Shown: positions 1 through 11,490, counted from the first letter of the stretch. The stretch: 64,000 nucleotides of DNA from Saccopteryx bilineata (GCF_036850765.1 NC_089495.1:120303033-120367032); one strand, 5' to 3'. The notes: generated from the sequence alone by a model not told the origin. A program made the numbers and translations.

Positions 1-399
1 TTTCCTTCTTTTTCATGGCCCCATACTATTCCATTGTATATATGTACCAAGGCTTTTTAATCCACTTGTCCACTGACAGACACTTCGGCTGTTTCCAGAT
101 CTTCACTATTGTGAACAATGCTGCCATATACATGGGGGGTACATTTCTCCTTTTGAACAGTGCTATAGTGTTATTGGGGTATATTCCTAAAAGTGAGATA
201 GCTGGGTCAAAAAGCAGTTTGATTTTTAATTTTTTGAGGAATTTCCATACTGTTTTCCACAGTGGCTACACCAGTCTACATTCCCACCAGCAGTGCAGGA
301 GGGTTCCTTTTTCTCCACATCCTCACCAAAACTTATTCTGTGATGTTTTGTTGATGAGCACCATTCTGACTGGTATGAGGTGATATCTCATTGTGGTTT

Positions 400-3300
400 T
401 AATTTGATGATCTAATGATTAGTGATGTTGAGCATTTTTTTCATATACCTATTGGCCATCTGTATGTCCTCTTTGGAGAAGTGTCTATTCATTTCTTTTG
501 CCCATTTTTGATTGGATTGTTTATCTTCTTGGTGTTGAGTTTAACAAGTTCTTTATAAATTTTAGTTATTAATCCCTTATCAGACGTATTGTCTAATATG
601 TTCTCCCATTGTATAGTTTGTCTTTTTATTCTGTTCTTATTGTCTTTAGCTGTGCAAAAACTTTTTAGTTTGATATAGTCCCATTTGTTTATCCTGTCTT
701 TTATTTCACTTGCCCGTGGAGATAAATCAGCAAATATATTGCTGTGAGAGATGTCGGAGAGCTTACTGCCTGTTTTCTTCTAAGATGCTATGGTTTCACA
801 ATTTACATTTAAGTCTTTTATCTATTTTGAGTTTATTTTTGTAAATGGTGTAAGTTGGTGATTTAGTTTCATTTTTTTGCAGGTAGCTGACCAATTTTCC
901 CAACACCATTTGTTGAAGAGGCTGTCCTTACTTCATTGTATGCTCTTAACTCCTTTGTCAAATATCAATTGTCCATAAAGGTGTGCGTTTATTTCTGGGT
1001 TCTCTGTTCTGTTCCATTGATCTATAAGTCTGTTCCTATGCCAATACCAAGCTGTTTTGAGTACAATGGCCTTGTAGTAAAACTTGATATCAGGAAGTGT
1101 GATACCTCCTCCCACTTTATTCTTCTTTTTCAAGATTGTTGAGGCTATTCGTGTTCTTTTTTGGTTGCATATAAATTTTTGGAATATGTGTTCTATATCT
1201 TTGAAGTATGTCATTGGTATTTTAATTGGTATTGCATTGAATTTATAAATTGCTTTGAGTAATATAGACATCTTAATGATGTTTATTCTTCCTAACCATG
1301 AGCACGGTATATACTTCCACTTGATTGTATCTTCCTTGATTTCTTTTATCAATGTTTTATAATTTTCCGAGTACAAGTCTTTAACCTCGGTTAAATTTAC
1401 TCCTAGATACTTATTTGTTTGTTGCAATAGTGAATGAGATTGTTTCCTTAATTTCTCTTTCTGACAGTTCATTGTTGGTGTATAAAAATGCCTCTGATTT
1501 CTGAGTATTGATTTTATATCCTGCCAATTTGCTGAATTCATTTATCAGGTCCAGTAGTTTTTTGACTGAGACTTTAGGGTTTTCTATATATAGTATCATA
1601 TCATCTGCAAATAATGATAGTTTTACTTCTTCTTTTCCAACTTGAATGCCTTTTATTTCTTCTTCTTGTCTGATTGCTGTGGCTAGGACCTCCAGGACTA
1701 TGTTAAGTAAGAGTGGTGAAAGGGGGCACCCCTGCCTTGTTCCTGATCTTAAGGGGATTGCTTTTAATTTTTGCACATTGAGTATAATGTTGGCTGTGGG
1801 TTTCTCATAGATGGCTTTTATCATGTTGAGGTATGTTCCCTGTATTCCCACTTTGCTGAGAGTTTTGATCATGAATGGGTGCTGGATTTTATCAAATGCT
1901 TTTTCTGCATCTACTGAAATTATCATATGGTTTTTCTCCTTCTTTTTGTTTATGTGATGAATCACATTGATTGATTTATGAATATTGTACCAGCCTTGCC
2001 TCCCAAAAAATAAATCCCACTTGATCATGGTGTATAATTTTTTCCATATATTGTTGGATCCGGTTTGCTAATATTTTGTTGAGGATTTTAGCATCTATAT
2101 TCATCAGAGATATTGGCCTATAATTTTCTTTCGTGTTGTCTTTGCCTGGTTTTGGAATCAGAATTATGCTCGCCTCATAAAAGGAGCTTGGAAGTCTTCC
2201 TTCCTCTTGAATTTTTTGAAATAGTTTGAGAAGGATAGGAGTTAGTTCTTCTTTGAATATTTGGTAGAATTCAGTTGTGAAGCCATCAGGCCCCGGACTT
2301 TTCTTTTTTGGGAGTTTTTTTGATAACTGTTTCGATCTCCTTTGGTATAATCGGTCTGTTTAGGTTTTCTGATTCTTCCAGATTGATTTTTGGAAGATTG
2401 TATGTTTCAAGGAATTTGTCCGTTTCGTCTAGGTTGTCTAGTTTTTGGCATACAGTTCTTCATAGTATTTTCTTACAATATTTTGTATTTCTGTTGTGTC
2501 AGTTGTTATTTCTCCATTCTCATTTCTAATTTTATTTATTTGAGTCCTCTCTCTCTTTTTCTTGGTGAGTCTAGTTAGAGGTTCATCAATCTTGTTTACC
2601 TTTTCAAAGAACCAGCTCCTAGTTACATTGATCCTCTGTATTGTTTCTTTAGCTTCTATGTCACTTATTTCTGCTCTGATCTTTATTATTTCCTTCCATC
2701 TACTACATTTGGGCTTTACTTGCTGTTCTTTTTCTAGTTCTTTTAGATGCAGGGTTAAGTGGTTTATTTGAGCTTTTTCTAGCTTCTTAAAGTGTGCCTG
2801 TAGTGCTATGAACTTCCCTCTCAGTACTGCTTTTGCTGTGACCCATAAATTTTGAGTTGTTGTATGCTCATTGTCATTCTTTTCTAGGAATTTTTGTATT
2901 TCTTCTTTGATCTCATTCTTAATCCATTCTTTATTTAACAACATGCTATTTAGTTTCCATGTGTTTAAGAATTTTTTAGCTTTTCTGTTTTGGGTCATTT
3001 CTAGTTTCATGCCGTTGTGATCAGACAAAGTGCTTGATATGATTTAAATCTTCTTAAACTTGTTGAGACCGCTTTTGTGCCCTAACATGTGGTCTATCCT
3101 AGAGAACGTACCATGAGCACTTGAAAAGAATGTATATTCTGCTGCTTTAGGGTGAAAGGATCTGAAGATATCTATTAAATCGAGTTGATCTAGTGTGTCC
3201 AATAAGTCTGCTGTTTCTTTGTTAATTTTCTTCTTGAGGATTTATCTAGTGATGTTAGTGGGGTATTGAAATCTTCTACTATTATACTATTGCTGTTGAT

Positions 3301-3702
3301 CTCGCCCTTTACATCCATCAAAATCTGCTTTATATATTTAGGTGCTCCTATATTAGGTGCATAGATATTTATAATAGTTATATCTTCCTGTTGGATTACT
3401 CCCTTTATCATTATGTAGTGGCCTTCTTTATCTCTTACTATATCCTTTGTTTTAAAGTCCAATTTGTCTGATATAAGAATTGCTAACCCAGCTTTTTTTT
3501 CATTTATATTTGCATGAAATGTTTTTTTCCCTCCTTTTACCTTCAATCTTTTTGTATCTTTTGTTCTAAGGTGTGTCTCTTGTAGACAGCATATGTACGA
3601 GTCCTGTTTTCTTATCCACACAGCTACCCTATGTCTTTTGATTGGATCATTTAATCCATTTACATTTATGATTATTATTGATATGTAGTTGTTTATTGCC
3701 AT
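400..3702 (-). pseudogene. L1-A ORF2 (endonuclease / reverse transcriptase), frame-broken
   Basis: ORF2p nicks the target DNA and reverse-transcribes L1 RNA at the nick. The fragments in reading order are: endonuclease N-terminus at 3,702-3,190 (LQETHL motif present; IIVEDFN where the family has a Gly before Asp-Phe-Asn), linker at 3,028-2,438, fingers at about 2,438-2,030 ([11 protein letters not shown] motif), reverse-transcriptase palm at 2,028-1,411 with the catalytic FADD motif intact and the RQGCPLSP motif present, and C-terminal region at 1,541-933. C-terminal codons continue to the left edge in other frames. Frameshifts near 3,200, 3,030, 2,430 and 1,500 separate the pieces. The open pieces still read as good L1 protein, which argues for moderate rather than great age. 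Confidence 0.9.
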
Positions 3703-3759
3703 TTTATTCTTTAAAGCTGTATTACTCTTTTGCTATATTCTTTTCCCACTTTGATCTGT

Positions 3760-4653
3760 TTACAACAGGCCCTTTAACATTTCCTGCAACATTGGTTTGT
3801 TTGTAATGAATTCCTTGAGTTGTTTTTTGTCTGGGAAGCTTTTTATTTCTCCTTTGATTTTAAACAATAGCCTTGCTGGATAAAGTAGTCTTGGTCGTAG
3901 GTTCTTGTTCTGCATTACTTTGAATATTTCTTGCCATTCCCTTCTGGCCTCAAGTGTTTCTGTTGAGAAGTCGGATGTCATCCTTATGGGGGCTCCTTTG
4001 TAGGTGATAGCTCTTTTTCCTCTTGTAGCTTTTAATATTTTCTCTTTATTGCTTAGCTTTGATATTTTAATTATGATGTGTCTTGGTGTAGGTTTCTTTG
4101 GGTTTCTCTTTAATGGAGTCCTCTGTGCTTCTTGAACTGGTGAGAGTTTCTCCTGCATTAATTTAGGGAAGTTTTCAGCTATGATATGATTGAACAAAGT
4201 CTCTATCTCTTGTTCTTTCTCTTCTTTTTCAGGAACCCCTATGATGCGGATGTTATTTCTCTTCATGTTGTCACAGAGCTCTCTAAAAGTTTCCTCAGTC
4301 TTTTTGAGTCTCCTTTCTTTTTTCTTCTCTGCTTTCATGCCTTCATTCCAGTTGTCCTCCAACTTGCTGATTCGATCCTCAGCTCTATCTATCCTGTTTT
4401 TAATTCCTTCCATTGTGGTCTTTATTTCTGATATTGTATTTGTCATCTCCGACTGATTCTTTTTTATACTTACTATTTCTTTATTTAAGTGTTCATAATG
4501 ACCATCCATTGTTGTTCTAAGATCCCTAAGCATCCTTACAATCATTATTTTGAACTCTGCATCTGAAAGTTTGATTATTTCCATATCACTCAGTTCATCT
4601 CCTGAAGGGTTCTCTTGTGGTTTCATTTGGATTGCACTTTTTTGTCTTCTCAT
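3760..4653 (-). CDS. L1-A ORF1 protein, intact 297 aa
   Basis: ORF1p is the RNA-binding, trimeric nucleic-acid chaperone that packages L1 RNA with ORF2p in a cytoplasmic ribonucleoprotein. This frame is open for 297 codons, inside the usual mammalian range of roughly 290-370. An acidic N-terminal part is followed by a long heptad-rich, Lys/Glu-rich coiled coil at about residues 55-130. The RRM-type domain starts near residue 133 with the family motif NNIRIIGVPE, and a basic C-terminal domain runs to the end (SDFSTETLEARREWQ is visible). The start ATG follows the 5' UTR and the stop lies about 57 bases before the ORF2 start, as in other L1s. Its openness beside a broken ORF2 suggests fairly recent insertion. 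It could be translated and act in trans, but expression cannot be judged here. Confidence 0.88.
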   Translation of the reverse strand: MRRQKSAIQMKPQENPSGDELSDMEIIKLSDAEFKIMIVRMLRDLRTTMDGHYEHLNKEIVSIKKNQSEMTNTISEIKTTMEGIKNRIDRAEDRISKLEDNWNEGMKAEKKKERRLKKTEETFRELCDNMKRNNIRIIGVPEKEEKEQEIETLFNHIIAENFPKLMQEKLSPVQEAQRTPLKRNPKKPTPRHIIIKISKLSNKEKILKATRGKRAITYKGAPIRMTSDFSTETLEARREWQEIFKVMQNKNLRPRLLYPARLLFKIKGEIKSFPDKKQLKEFITNKPMLQEMLKGLL

Positions 4654-5573
4654 TGTCTGTGTTTGGGTGTTTTGTTTGTAGAGTTGGTTGAGTCTAGGCT
4701 TGGTGTTGTCTGCCTCCAGTTTTCAGTTGTGTTATTTCTAGGTCTTCTTGGGTTGGTATCAGCTATTATTTGTAATCCACTTTCGAACTTAGGTAGCTTT
4801 GAAGTCTTGATTTGTTTGTTTTCTTAACAGGTGATAGTCTTGTGTACTGATCTCAGCAGGGGGCTTCCTTGAAAAACTGTATCCAGGAATGCGATGGGTG
4901 TAACCTGAGACTCTGAAGGCCTCTTCCACCTATTAATCTCTCTGGGGGCAGGGTGTTTTCTCAGCTTCAGTAGGGGGAGGTGTATCTCAGATCTCCATAG
5001 AAACCTGAGTTACTGCCCCTCCTCCCCACTTCTTGTTTTCAGCTGTGTCTTGTTGTGCTGATTGCAGCTGGAGAGATGTCTGGAGATCTCTGATCTGGAA
5101 GCAATTCAGTACTGTTTTGTGAAAGGGTCAGTCCCTCCCCCAGCTATGGCTGCCTCCAGCACGGATGAGTCAGCTTTTTTAGGTCGTCTCCTGCATTCCT
5201 TAGCCCCTCTCAGTCTGTCCCTCTCTCTCTCCTTTCCACTTGGGAGATAAGCTGGTCTTTTTAACACACCTTGCTCTCTGGTTGCCAGGCAAGTGGCTGT
5301 GAGCAGTATTTTCTCCTCTTTTCCCTGGAGTAAGATCCCCTCTGGGCTCTCAGCCTCACCCTCCCCCCCTTTGTTCCTGTAAGCAGGGGAGATTCAGGTG
5401 CTCCCTACCAGGTTTGTTGTGGCTTCTTCTTAGCTCCTTGGTTTTTGAGAGCTGTTCTTGTAGTCCAGAATTGGTTTTTCATGCTTATTTTTCCTAAATT
5501 GATTTGTATTCCAGTTTGGTGGTGAGAGCTGGGCATCTGTGCATCCGCCTACTCCGCTGCCATCTTCAGGTCT
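4654..5573 (-). promoter_or_regulatory. L1-A 5' UTR with internal promoter region
   Basis: About 920 bp upstream of ORF1 on the minus strand form the L1 5' UTR, which carries the internal RNA polymerase II promoter. The terminal bases near 5,555-5,573 contain GCCATCTT on the plus strand, the complement of the AAGATGGC-type YY1 site found at the start of mammalian L1s. The body differs strongly from the 5' UTR of neighbouring L1-B except in roughly the last 130 bases at the 5' tip, so the two elements have different promoter types. Confidence 0.75.
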
Positions 5574-8500
5574 CCAATTTGGATGCCTTTTATTTCGTCT
5601 TCTGGTCTGATTACTGTGGCTGGGACTTCCAGAACTACGTTGAATAAGAGTGGTGAAAGGGGGCACCTGTGCCTTGTTCCTGATCTTAGGGGGATTGCTT
5701 TTAATTTTTGCACATTGAGTATAATGTTGGCTGTGGGTTTCTCACAGATGGCTTTTATCATGTTGAGGTATGTTCCCTGTATTCCCACCTTGCTAAGAGT
5801 TTTGATCATAAATGGCTGTTGGATTTTATCAAATGCTTTTTCTTCATTTGTTGAAATGATCATGTGGTTTTTCTCCTTCCTTTTGTTTATGTGATGAATC
5901 ACATTGATTGATTTGTGAATATTGTACCAGCCTTGCCTTCCCAGAATAAATTGATAAAAGGTTCATCAATCTTGTTTACTTTTCTTTTCTTTTTTGTATT
6001 TAATTATTAGTTCATTTTTTTATAAATTTTTATTAATTTTAATGGGTGACATCAATAAATCAGGGTACATGATCATGATGTATGATTTTTTTCATATATT
6101 GCTGGATCCAGTTAGCTAATATTTTGTTGAGGATTTTAGCATCTAGATTCATCAGCGATGTTGGCCTATAATTTTCTTTTTTTGTGTTGTCTTTACCTGG
6201 TTTTGGAATCAGAATTATGCTCGCCTCATAAAAGGAGCTTGGAAAACTTCCTTCCTCTTGAATTTTTTGAAATAGCTTGAGAAGGACAGGAGTTAGTTCT
6301 TCTTTGAATACTTGGTAGAATTCACTTGTGAAGCCTTTGGGCCCTGGGCTTTTGTTTGTTGGGAGTTTTTTGATAACTGTTTCAATCTCATTTGTTGTAA
6401 TCGGTCTGTTTAGGTTTTCTGATTCTTCCCGATTGATTTTTAAAATATTATATGTTTCAAGGAATTTGTCCATTATATCTAAGTTGTTTAATTTTTTGGC
6501 ATACAGTTCTTCATAGTATTTTCTTACAATCCTTTGTATTTCTCTTATGTCTGAAATGGAGTTATTATTTCTCCATTCTCATTTCTAATTTTATTTATTT
6601 GAGTTCTCTCTCTTTTTATCTTGGTGAGTCTGGTTAAAGGTTCATCGATCTTATTTACTTTTTTTTATTTGTATTTAATCATTAGTTCATTTTTTATAAA
6701 TAAATTTTTATTAATTTTAAAGTGGTGACACCAATAAATCAGGGTACATATATTCAAAGAAAACATATCCAGGTTATCTTGTCATTCAATTCTGTTGCAT
6801 ACCCATCACCTAAAGTCAGATTGTCCTCTGTCACCTTCTATCTAGTTTTCTTTGTACCCCTCCCCTTCTCCCTCTCCCTCTCCCTCCTTCCCTCCCCCCA
6901 CCCCCCATAACTACCACTCTCTTGTCCATGTCTCTTAGTCTCGTTTTTATGTCCCACCAATGTATGAAATCCTGCAGTTGTTTTTTTCTGATTTACTTAT
7001 TTCACTCCGTATAATGTTATCAAGATCCCACCATTTTGTTGTAAGTGATCCAATGTCATCATTTCTTATGGCTGAATAGTATACCATGGTGTATATGTGC
7101 CACATCTTCTTTATCCAGGTGTTTTTTTTTTACAGTGATTAAATCCTTTAAGCAAACTCTTGGCCAATACAGCAAGAATCCATAAAAGAGTAGTGTCCTT
7201 AACATGTTCACCAAGTCCAAGTTGGCCCCAACACCATGCCAAATCCCTGAAAAATGCAACCCAACCCCAGTTCAGTCTGTTAGGAGCTGTCACAGGGAGC
7301 AGGAGTCCAGGAAAAGTCCACCTCCAGGAAAAGTCTGCATGGCACTGGAATTGTTGTCACAATTCTATACTTTGCAGCTCACGTCCAAGTCCCAATGACT
7401 GCTGCTTCTAGTTGGTAATGTTTCAGGTAGACTGGAAAAGCCATCTGCAGCATGTGTGGAGATGGAGCTTCTGTTCTCCTCTGCCTGGAGAGATGAGACC
7501 AGGTTGCTTTTCCCTGGAGCTCTGTGACTGTGGCTTGGTAAAGAGAACCTTGGGATACACTAAGCTGGGTGGCAAAGGTAGATTCATAATAGAAGTTGGC
7601 AAAAGGGGGAAAGAGAGCTCTAAATCAGGAGTAGGTCCCAGCCTGAAATATGAGTGGGGCATTGAGGTAGGAGGAGTAAAGGAAACACTATATATTAAAC
7701 AAAACAGCAGAAAATAGGACTATCAACACCCACAACAGAGATCTTCAAGGGAAGAATAAAAAACCTGACTATTCAGGCAAGACATGGTTAAGTGGCCCTT
7801 GTGCAAATGAGATCAGTTTACCTGCTTCTTGGAAGAAATACCCTAGGCTCATCCACAGTGTCGTAGATGGGGCCGACGGCCTTGGGCATCTTCAGCCTTC
7901 AGTGGCAAACCTCAGCTTTCTGGGCAAGGTTAGGTCATAGGTGGCTGGAGCAGGGCTGGAAGAGACTGAACCCTCCCTTAAAGGAGCGAGGGGGAAGCCT
8001 ACCTTCCAGTGTCCCTGTTTCCTCACAGCAGAGGCATGTAAGTTTGGCAGGCTCTTGTTTACTTTTCAAAGAACCAGCTCCTTGTTATTTATTTCTTTAG
8101 CCTCTATGTCATTTATTTCCACTTTGATCTTTATTATTTCCTTCCTTCTACTACCATTGGGCTTTACTTGCTGTTCTTTTTCTAGTTCTTTTAGATGCAG
8201 GGTTAAGTGGTTTATTTGAGCTTTTTCTAGCTTCTTAAGGTATGCCTGTAATGCTATGAACTTCCCTCTCAGTACTACTTTTGCTATGTCCCATAAATTT
8301 TGAGTTGTTGTATACTCGTTATCATTCATTTCTAGGAATTTTTTTATTTCTTCTTTGATCTCATTGTTAACCCAATCATAATTTAATAACATACTATTTA
8401 GTTCCAAGAGTTTGAGTATTTTTCAGTTTTTCTGTTGTGGTTGATTTCTAGTTTCATGCCATTGTGATCAGAGAAAATGCTTGATATGATTTAAATCTTA

Positions 8501-9100
8501 AATTTGTTGAGACTGCTTTTGTGCCCCAACATGTGGTCTATCCTAAAGAATGTACCATGAGCACTTGAAAAGAATGTATATTCTGCTGCTTTAGGGTGAA
8601 AGCTTCTGAAAATATCTACTAAATCAAGTTGATCTAGTGTGTCCTTTAAGTCTACTGTTTCTTTGTTAATTTTCTTCTTGAGGATATATCTAGTGATGTT
8701 AGTGAGTTATTGAAATCCCCGACTATTATAGTATTGCTGTTGATCTCACCCTTTATATCCATCAAAGTCTGCTTTATATATTTAGGTGCTCCTATGTTAG
8801 GTGCATAGATATTTATAATGGTCATATCTTCCTGTTGGATTGCTTCCTTTATCATTATGTAGTGACCTTCTTTATCTCTTAAAAGTTTTAAAGTCCAGTT
8901 TGTCTGATACAAGTATTGCTACCCCAGCTTTTTTTTTTCCTTTCTATTTGCATGAAATATTTTTTTCATCCTTTTACCTTCAGTCTTTTCTTTTAAGATG
9001 TGTCTCTTGTAGACAACATATGTATGAGTCCTGTTTCCTTATCCACGCAGCTACCCTATGTCATTTAGTCCATTTACATTTAAGGTTATTATTGATATGT
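5574..9100 (-). pseudogene. L1-B ORF2, interrupted by an insertion and frame-broken
   Basis: Recognisable pieces in reading order are endonuclease (about 9,100-8,650, including IIVGDFN, the normal form of that motif), linker (8,407-8,066), then after the 1.39-kb insertion the fingers (6,473-6,060, SPGPKGF and IPKPGKDN motifs) and palm (5,902-5,574, AFDKIQ and CPLSPLL motifs). The catalytic Asp-Asp motif would lie just beyond the junction with L1-A. The piece at 5,951-6,069 is foreign to this position and duplicates an L1 3'-end junction found near 6,640-6,750. Confidence 0.85.
6663..8052 (-). mobile_element. L1-C: chimeric retroinsertion, unknown 5' part joined to an L1 3' end
   Basis: L1-B ORF2 is interrupted here and resumes on the other side. 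The insert is flanked by a 14-bp direct repeat with one mismatch (6,649-6,662 and 8,053-8,066). On the minus strand the insert ends in an L1 3' UTR with an A-rich tail adjoining 6,662. That L1 part covers about 6,663-7,121. A run of ten T follows (plus strand 7,122-7,131), and then about 920 bp (7,132-8,052) that I do not recognise as L1. The L1 tail and target duplication show L1-machinery insertion. The 5' partner looks like a second RNA joined by template switching, or a repeat I cannot name. Confidence 0.7.
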
Positions 9101-9117
9101 AGTTGTTCATTGCCATT

Positions 9118-10135
9118 TTATTCTTTAAAGCTGTATTCCTCTTTTGCTATATTCTTTTCCCCCTTTAATCTGTTTACAACTGGCCCCTTAACATTTCTTG
9201 CAGCATTGGTTTCATTGTAATAAATTCCTTGTTGTATTTTTCTTTTTTTTTTTTTTTTTTTTTTTTTTGGTCTGGGAAGCTTTTTATTTACAATATATAT
9301 AAATAGCCTTGCTGGATAAAGTAGTCTTGGTTTTAGACTCTTGTTCTGCATTACTTTAAATATTTCTTGCCATTCCCTTCTGGCCTTAAGTGTTTCTGTT
9401 GAAAAGTCAGATGTCATCCTTATGGAGGCTCCTTTGTAGGTGATAGCCTTTTTTCTCTATCAGCTTTTAATATTTTCTCTTTATCACTTAACTTTGGTAT
9501 TTTAATTATGATGTGTCTTGGTGTAGATTCCTTTGGGTTTCTCTTTAATGGAGTTCTCTGTGCTTCTTGAATTTGTGTGACTTTTTCCTGCATCAATTTA
9601 GGGAAGTTTTCAGCTATGATTTGATTGAACAAAGTCTCTATCCCTTGTTCTTTCTCTTCTTCTTCAGGAACCCCTATGATGCGGATGTTATTTCTCTTCA
9701 CGTTGTCACAGAGCTCTCTTGGAGTTTCCTCAGACTTTTTGAATTTCTTTTCTTTTTGCTGCTCTGCTTCCATGCCTTCATTTATCTTATCCTCTAACTC
9801 GCTGATTCGATCCTCAACTTCATCTATCCTGCTTTAAATTCCTTCCATTGTGTTCTTCATTTCTGATATTGTATTTGTCATTTTTGACTGATTCTTTTTT
9901 ATTATTTCAATGTCTTTTTTATACTTGCTATCTCTTTATTTAGTTGTTCGTTTTGATAATCTATTGTTGTTCTAAGATCTTTGAGAATCCTAACAATCAT
10001 TATTTTAAACTCTGCATCTGGTAATTTGGTTATATCTGATTCATTCAAGTCCTTTCCTGGGGATTGCTCAAGATTCAATTGGGTTGCATTTCTCTGCCTT
10101 CCCATTTTGTCTGTGTATAAGAAGGGTGTGGCCAC
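9118..10135 (-). pseudogene. L1-B ORF1, broken into three frames
   Basis: This is homologous to the intact ORF1 at 3,760-4,653. The N-terminal part lies at 10,135-9,902, the coiled coil and RRM region at 9,773-9,420 (NNIRIIGVPE motif again), and the C-terminal domain at 9,417-9,118. A stop and frameshift near 9,835-9,900 and another near 9,420 break the frame. A poly(T) expansion at 9,241-9,268 on the plus strand inserts a lysine run near the C-terminus. It cannot give a full ORF1 protein. Confidence 0.85.
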
Positions 10136-11490
10136 TGTAGTCCAACGGTTGTGGCCTTTGTGTTCCCTAGGTGTGGTCTGTCTGCAGGCCCATCACCCCC
10201 TCTGCTGCTACCTCAGGCATTTGGGTATCGGCGTTGCCAGTGCCAGCCGGCTGTCGCTGCAGTTTCAGCCTCTCCTCCATGGGAGGAGCTGTGTTCAGGT
10301 GCCTGGGTCTACAAGCCTCAGCCCTTGCCCCACCACTGCAGGTGGGGCTTCATGCCAGGCCCAGAGCCGCAAGCCTTGGCACCATGGGCAGGGGTGAGCA
10401 CTTTTGCACAGCCACAGGTCTCCAACTGTTCCCGGGCTTTCGCCTTACCCCCATGGGCAGAGTTGCACTCATGCATCAGGCCTCAAGCCCCAGCTCTGCA
10501 GGCCAGGTGGGGCTGCCTGCTGGCACTCAGCTGCAGGTCTCTGAAGATCCTAGGCTTTCGTCTTTCCCCTGTGGGCGGGATTGCAGGTGGGCCCACAGCC
10601 AGCTGGACTGCTTTCATGCACCCCTTCCACCCCAGCCTGGTGAGACTGAGCTCACGCCAGGCCTCAGTTGTGGCTAGCCTGGCTTCCGCCCCCGCCATCA
10701 AGACTGCGCTTTTGCGTCCTGCCCCCACCTGCCCTCCGGCGAGCCCTCAGCAGTGTGGTTGGGGGCACTGCACCTCAGACGCTAGCACTCAATACTATAT
10801 TCCTTAAGGCTCCCTCCTTCTGAGTGACTCTGCTCTGAGTGCCACGAAAGAGCTTGTTTGGCTGGTGTCCTGCTTCCCTTTGCTGGTATTGCTGGTTCTA
10901 GGGGAAATATTCACTTCGGATTTGGGGATTGAATCAGCCCAGGGGTTAGGGTGGCTTTCCCTCAAAGTGTTTCTGCCTCTGCCTCCTAGATTATACTCTC
11001 TTCCTGCTACTCCGGTCCTCTCCTCTCTCCCCATCCCCTGGAACCCTGAGTGAGTGGTTGTGAAAGAGGTTTTCTGCACTGTCCCTTGAAGAAGAACCCT
11101 GGGTCTGGAAATCTGTCTCTTTCTCACAAACAGTATCCTGTCTTGTTTCTCAGCTAAATATTGTCCATACACCTCTTCTAGGCTCTGGGGATGTAGGCTG
11201 GGGCTTTGATCCTGGGACTCAGGCCCCTCCCCTCTCCGTTAAACTCACTTCCTGCCATGCAAGTCTCTCCGGGCTGCCCTTTGCTCCCAGGAGCTGGGCA
11301 GCCCTCTCAGCATTTCTGCTTTTCCTACCAGTCTCTTTGTGTCTTCTTTGGTGATCCTTGGTTAAAGAATCCTCTTAGTTTAGTCCAAAGTTGGTTTTTC
11401 CAGATGATGGTTCTTAAAATTAAGTTGTAATCCACTTTCGTTCTGGGAGGTGGACGTTTGTACGTCCACCTACTCCATCACCATTCTATG
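10136..11490 (-). promoter_or_regulatory. L1-B 5' UTR, GC-rich
   Basis: This is about 1,355 bp between ORF1 and the L1 5' tip. The tip (about 11,380-11,490) resembles the L1-A tip, sharing the reverse complement of CTACTCC near the end and a TTGGTTTTTC block. The middle is unrelated to L1-A and GC-rich, with a loosely repeated block around CCATGGGCAGNGTTGCA-like words near 10,277, 10,382, 10,449 and 10,567. Long open frames here (for example 218 codons on the plus strand) follow from base composition and are not genes. Confidence 0.7.

Larger units (their letters stand above)
1..5573 (-). mobile_element. L1-A: nearly full-length L1 retrotransposon, 3' end beyond the window
   Basis: Read on the minus strand, this stretch has the order of a mammalian LINE-1: 5' UTR (about 5,573 to 4,654), intact ORF1 (4,653-3,760), a short spacer, then a broken ORF2 (3,702 to the left edge). 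ORF2 homology is still visible at bases 1-400, so its end, the 3' UTR and poly(A) lie outside the window. The 5' terminus abuts the reverse-transcriptase region of another L1 (L1-B), so L1-A jumped into L1-B and is the younger of the two. ORF1 is open but ORF2 carries several frameshifts and stops, so the copy is not autonomous. Confidence 0.93.
5574..11490 (-). mobile_element. L1-B: older L1 split by two later L1 insertions
   Basis: On the minus strand this reads 5' UTR (11,490-10,136), broken ORF1 (10,135-9,118), and ORF2 endonuclease and linker (about 9,100-8,053). An insertion then intervenes (8,052-6,663), ORF2 continues (6,660-5,574), and the copy is cut by L1-A inside the reverse-transcriptase region. 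The rest of L1-B should lie left of the window beyond L1-A. Frameshifts and stops are more frequent than in L1-A, consistent with greater age. A 28-base T run at about 9,241-9,268 sits in the ORF1 C-terminal coding region. Confidence 0.9.

Noticed and set aside
10151..10807. 218-codon open frame on the plus strand
   Set aside because: It is antisense to the GC-rich 5' UTR of L1-B; composition explains it.
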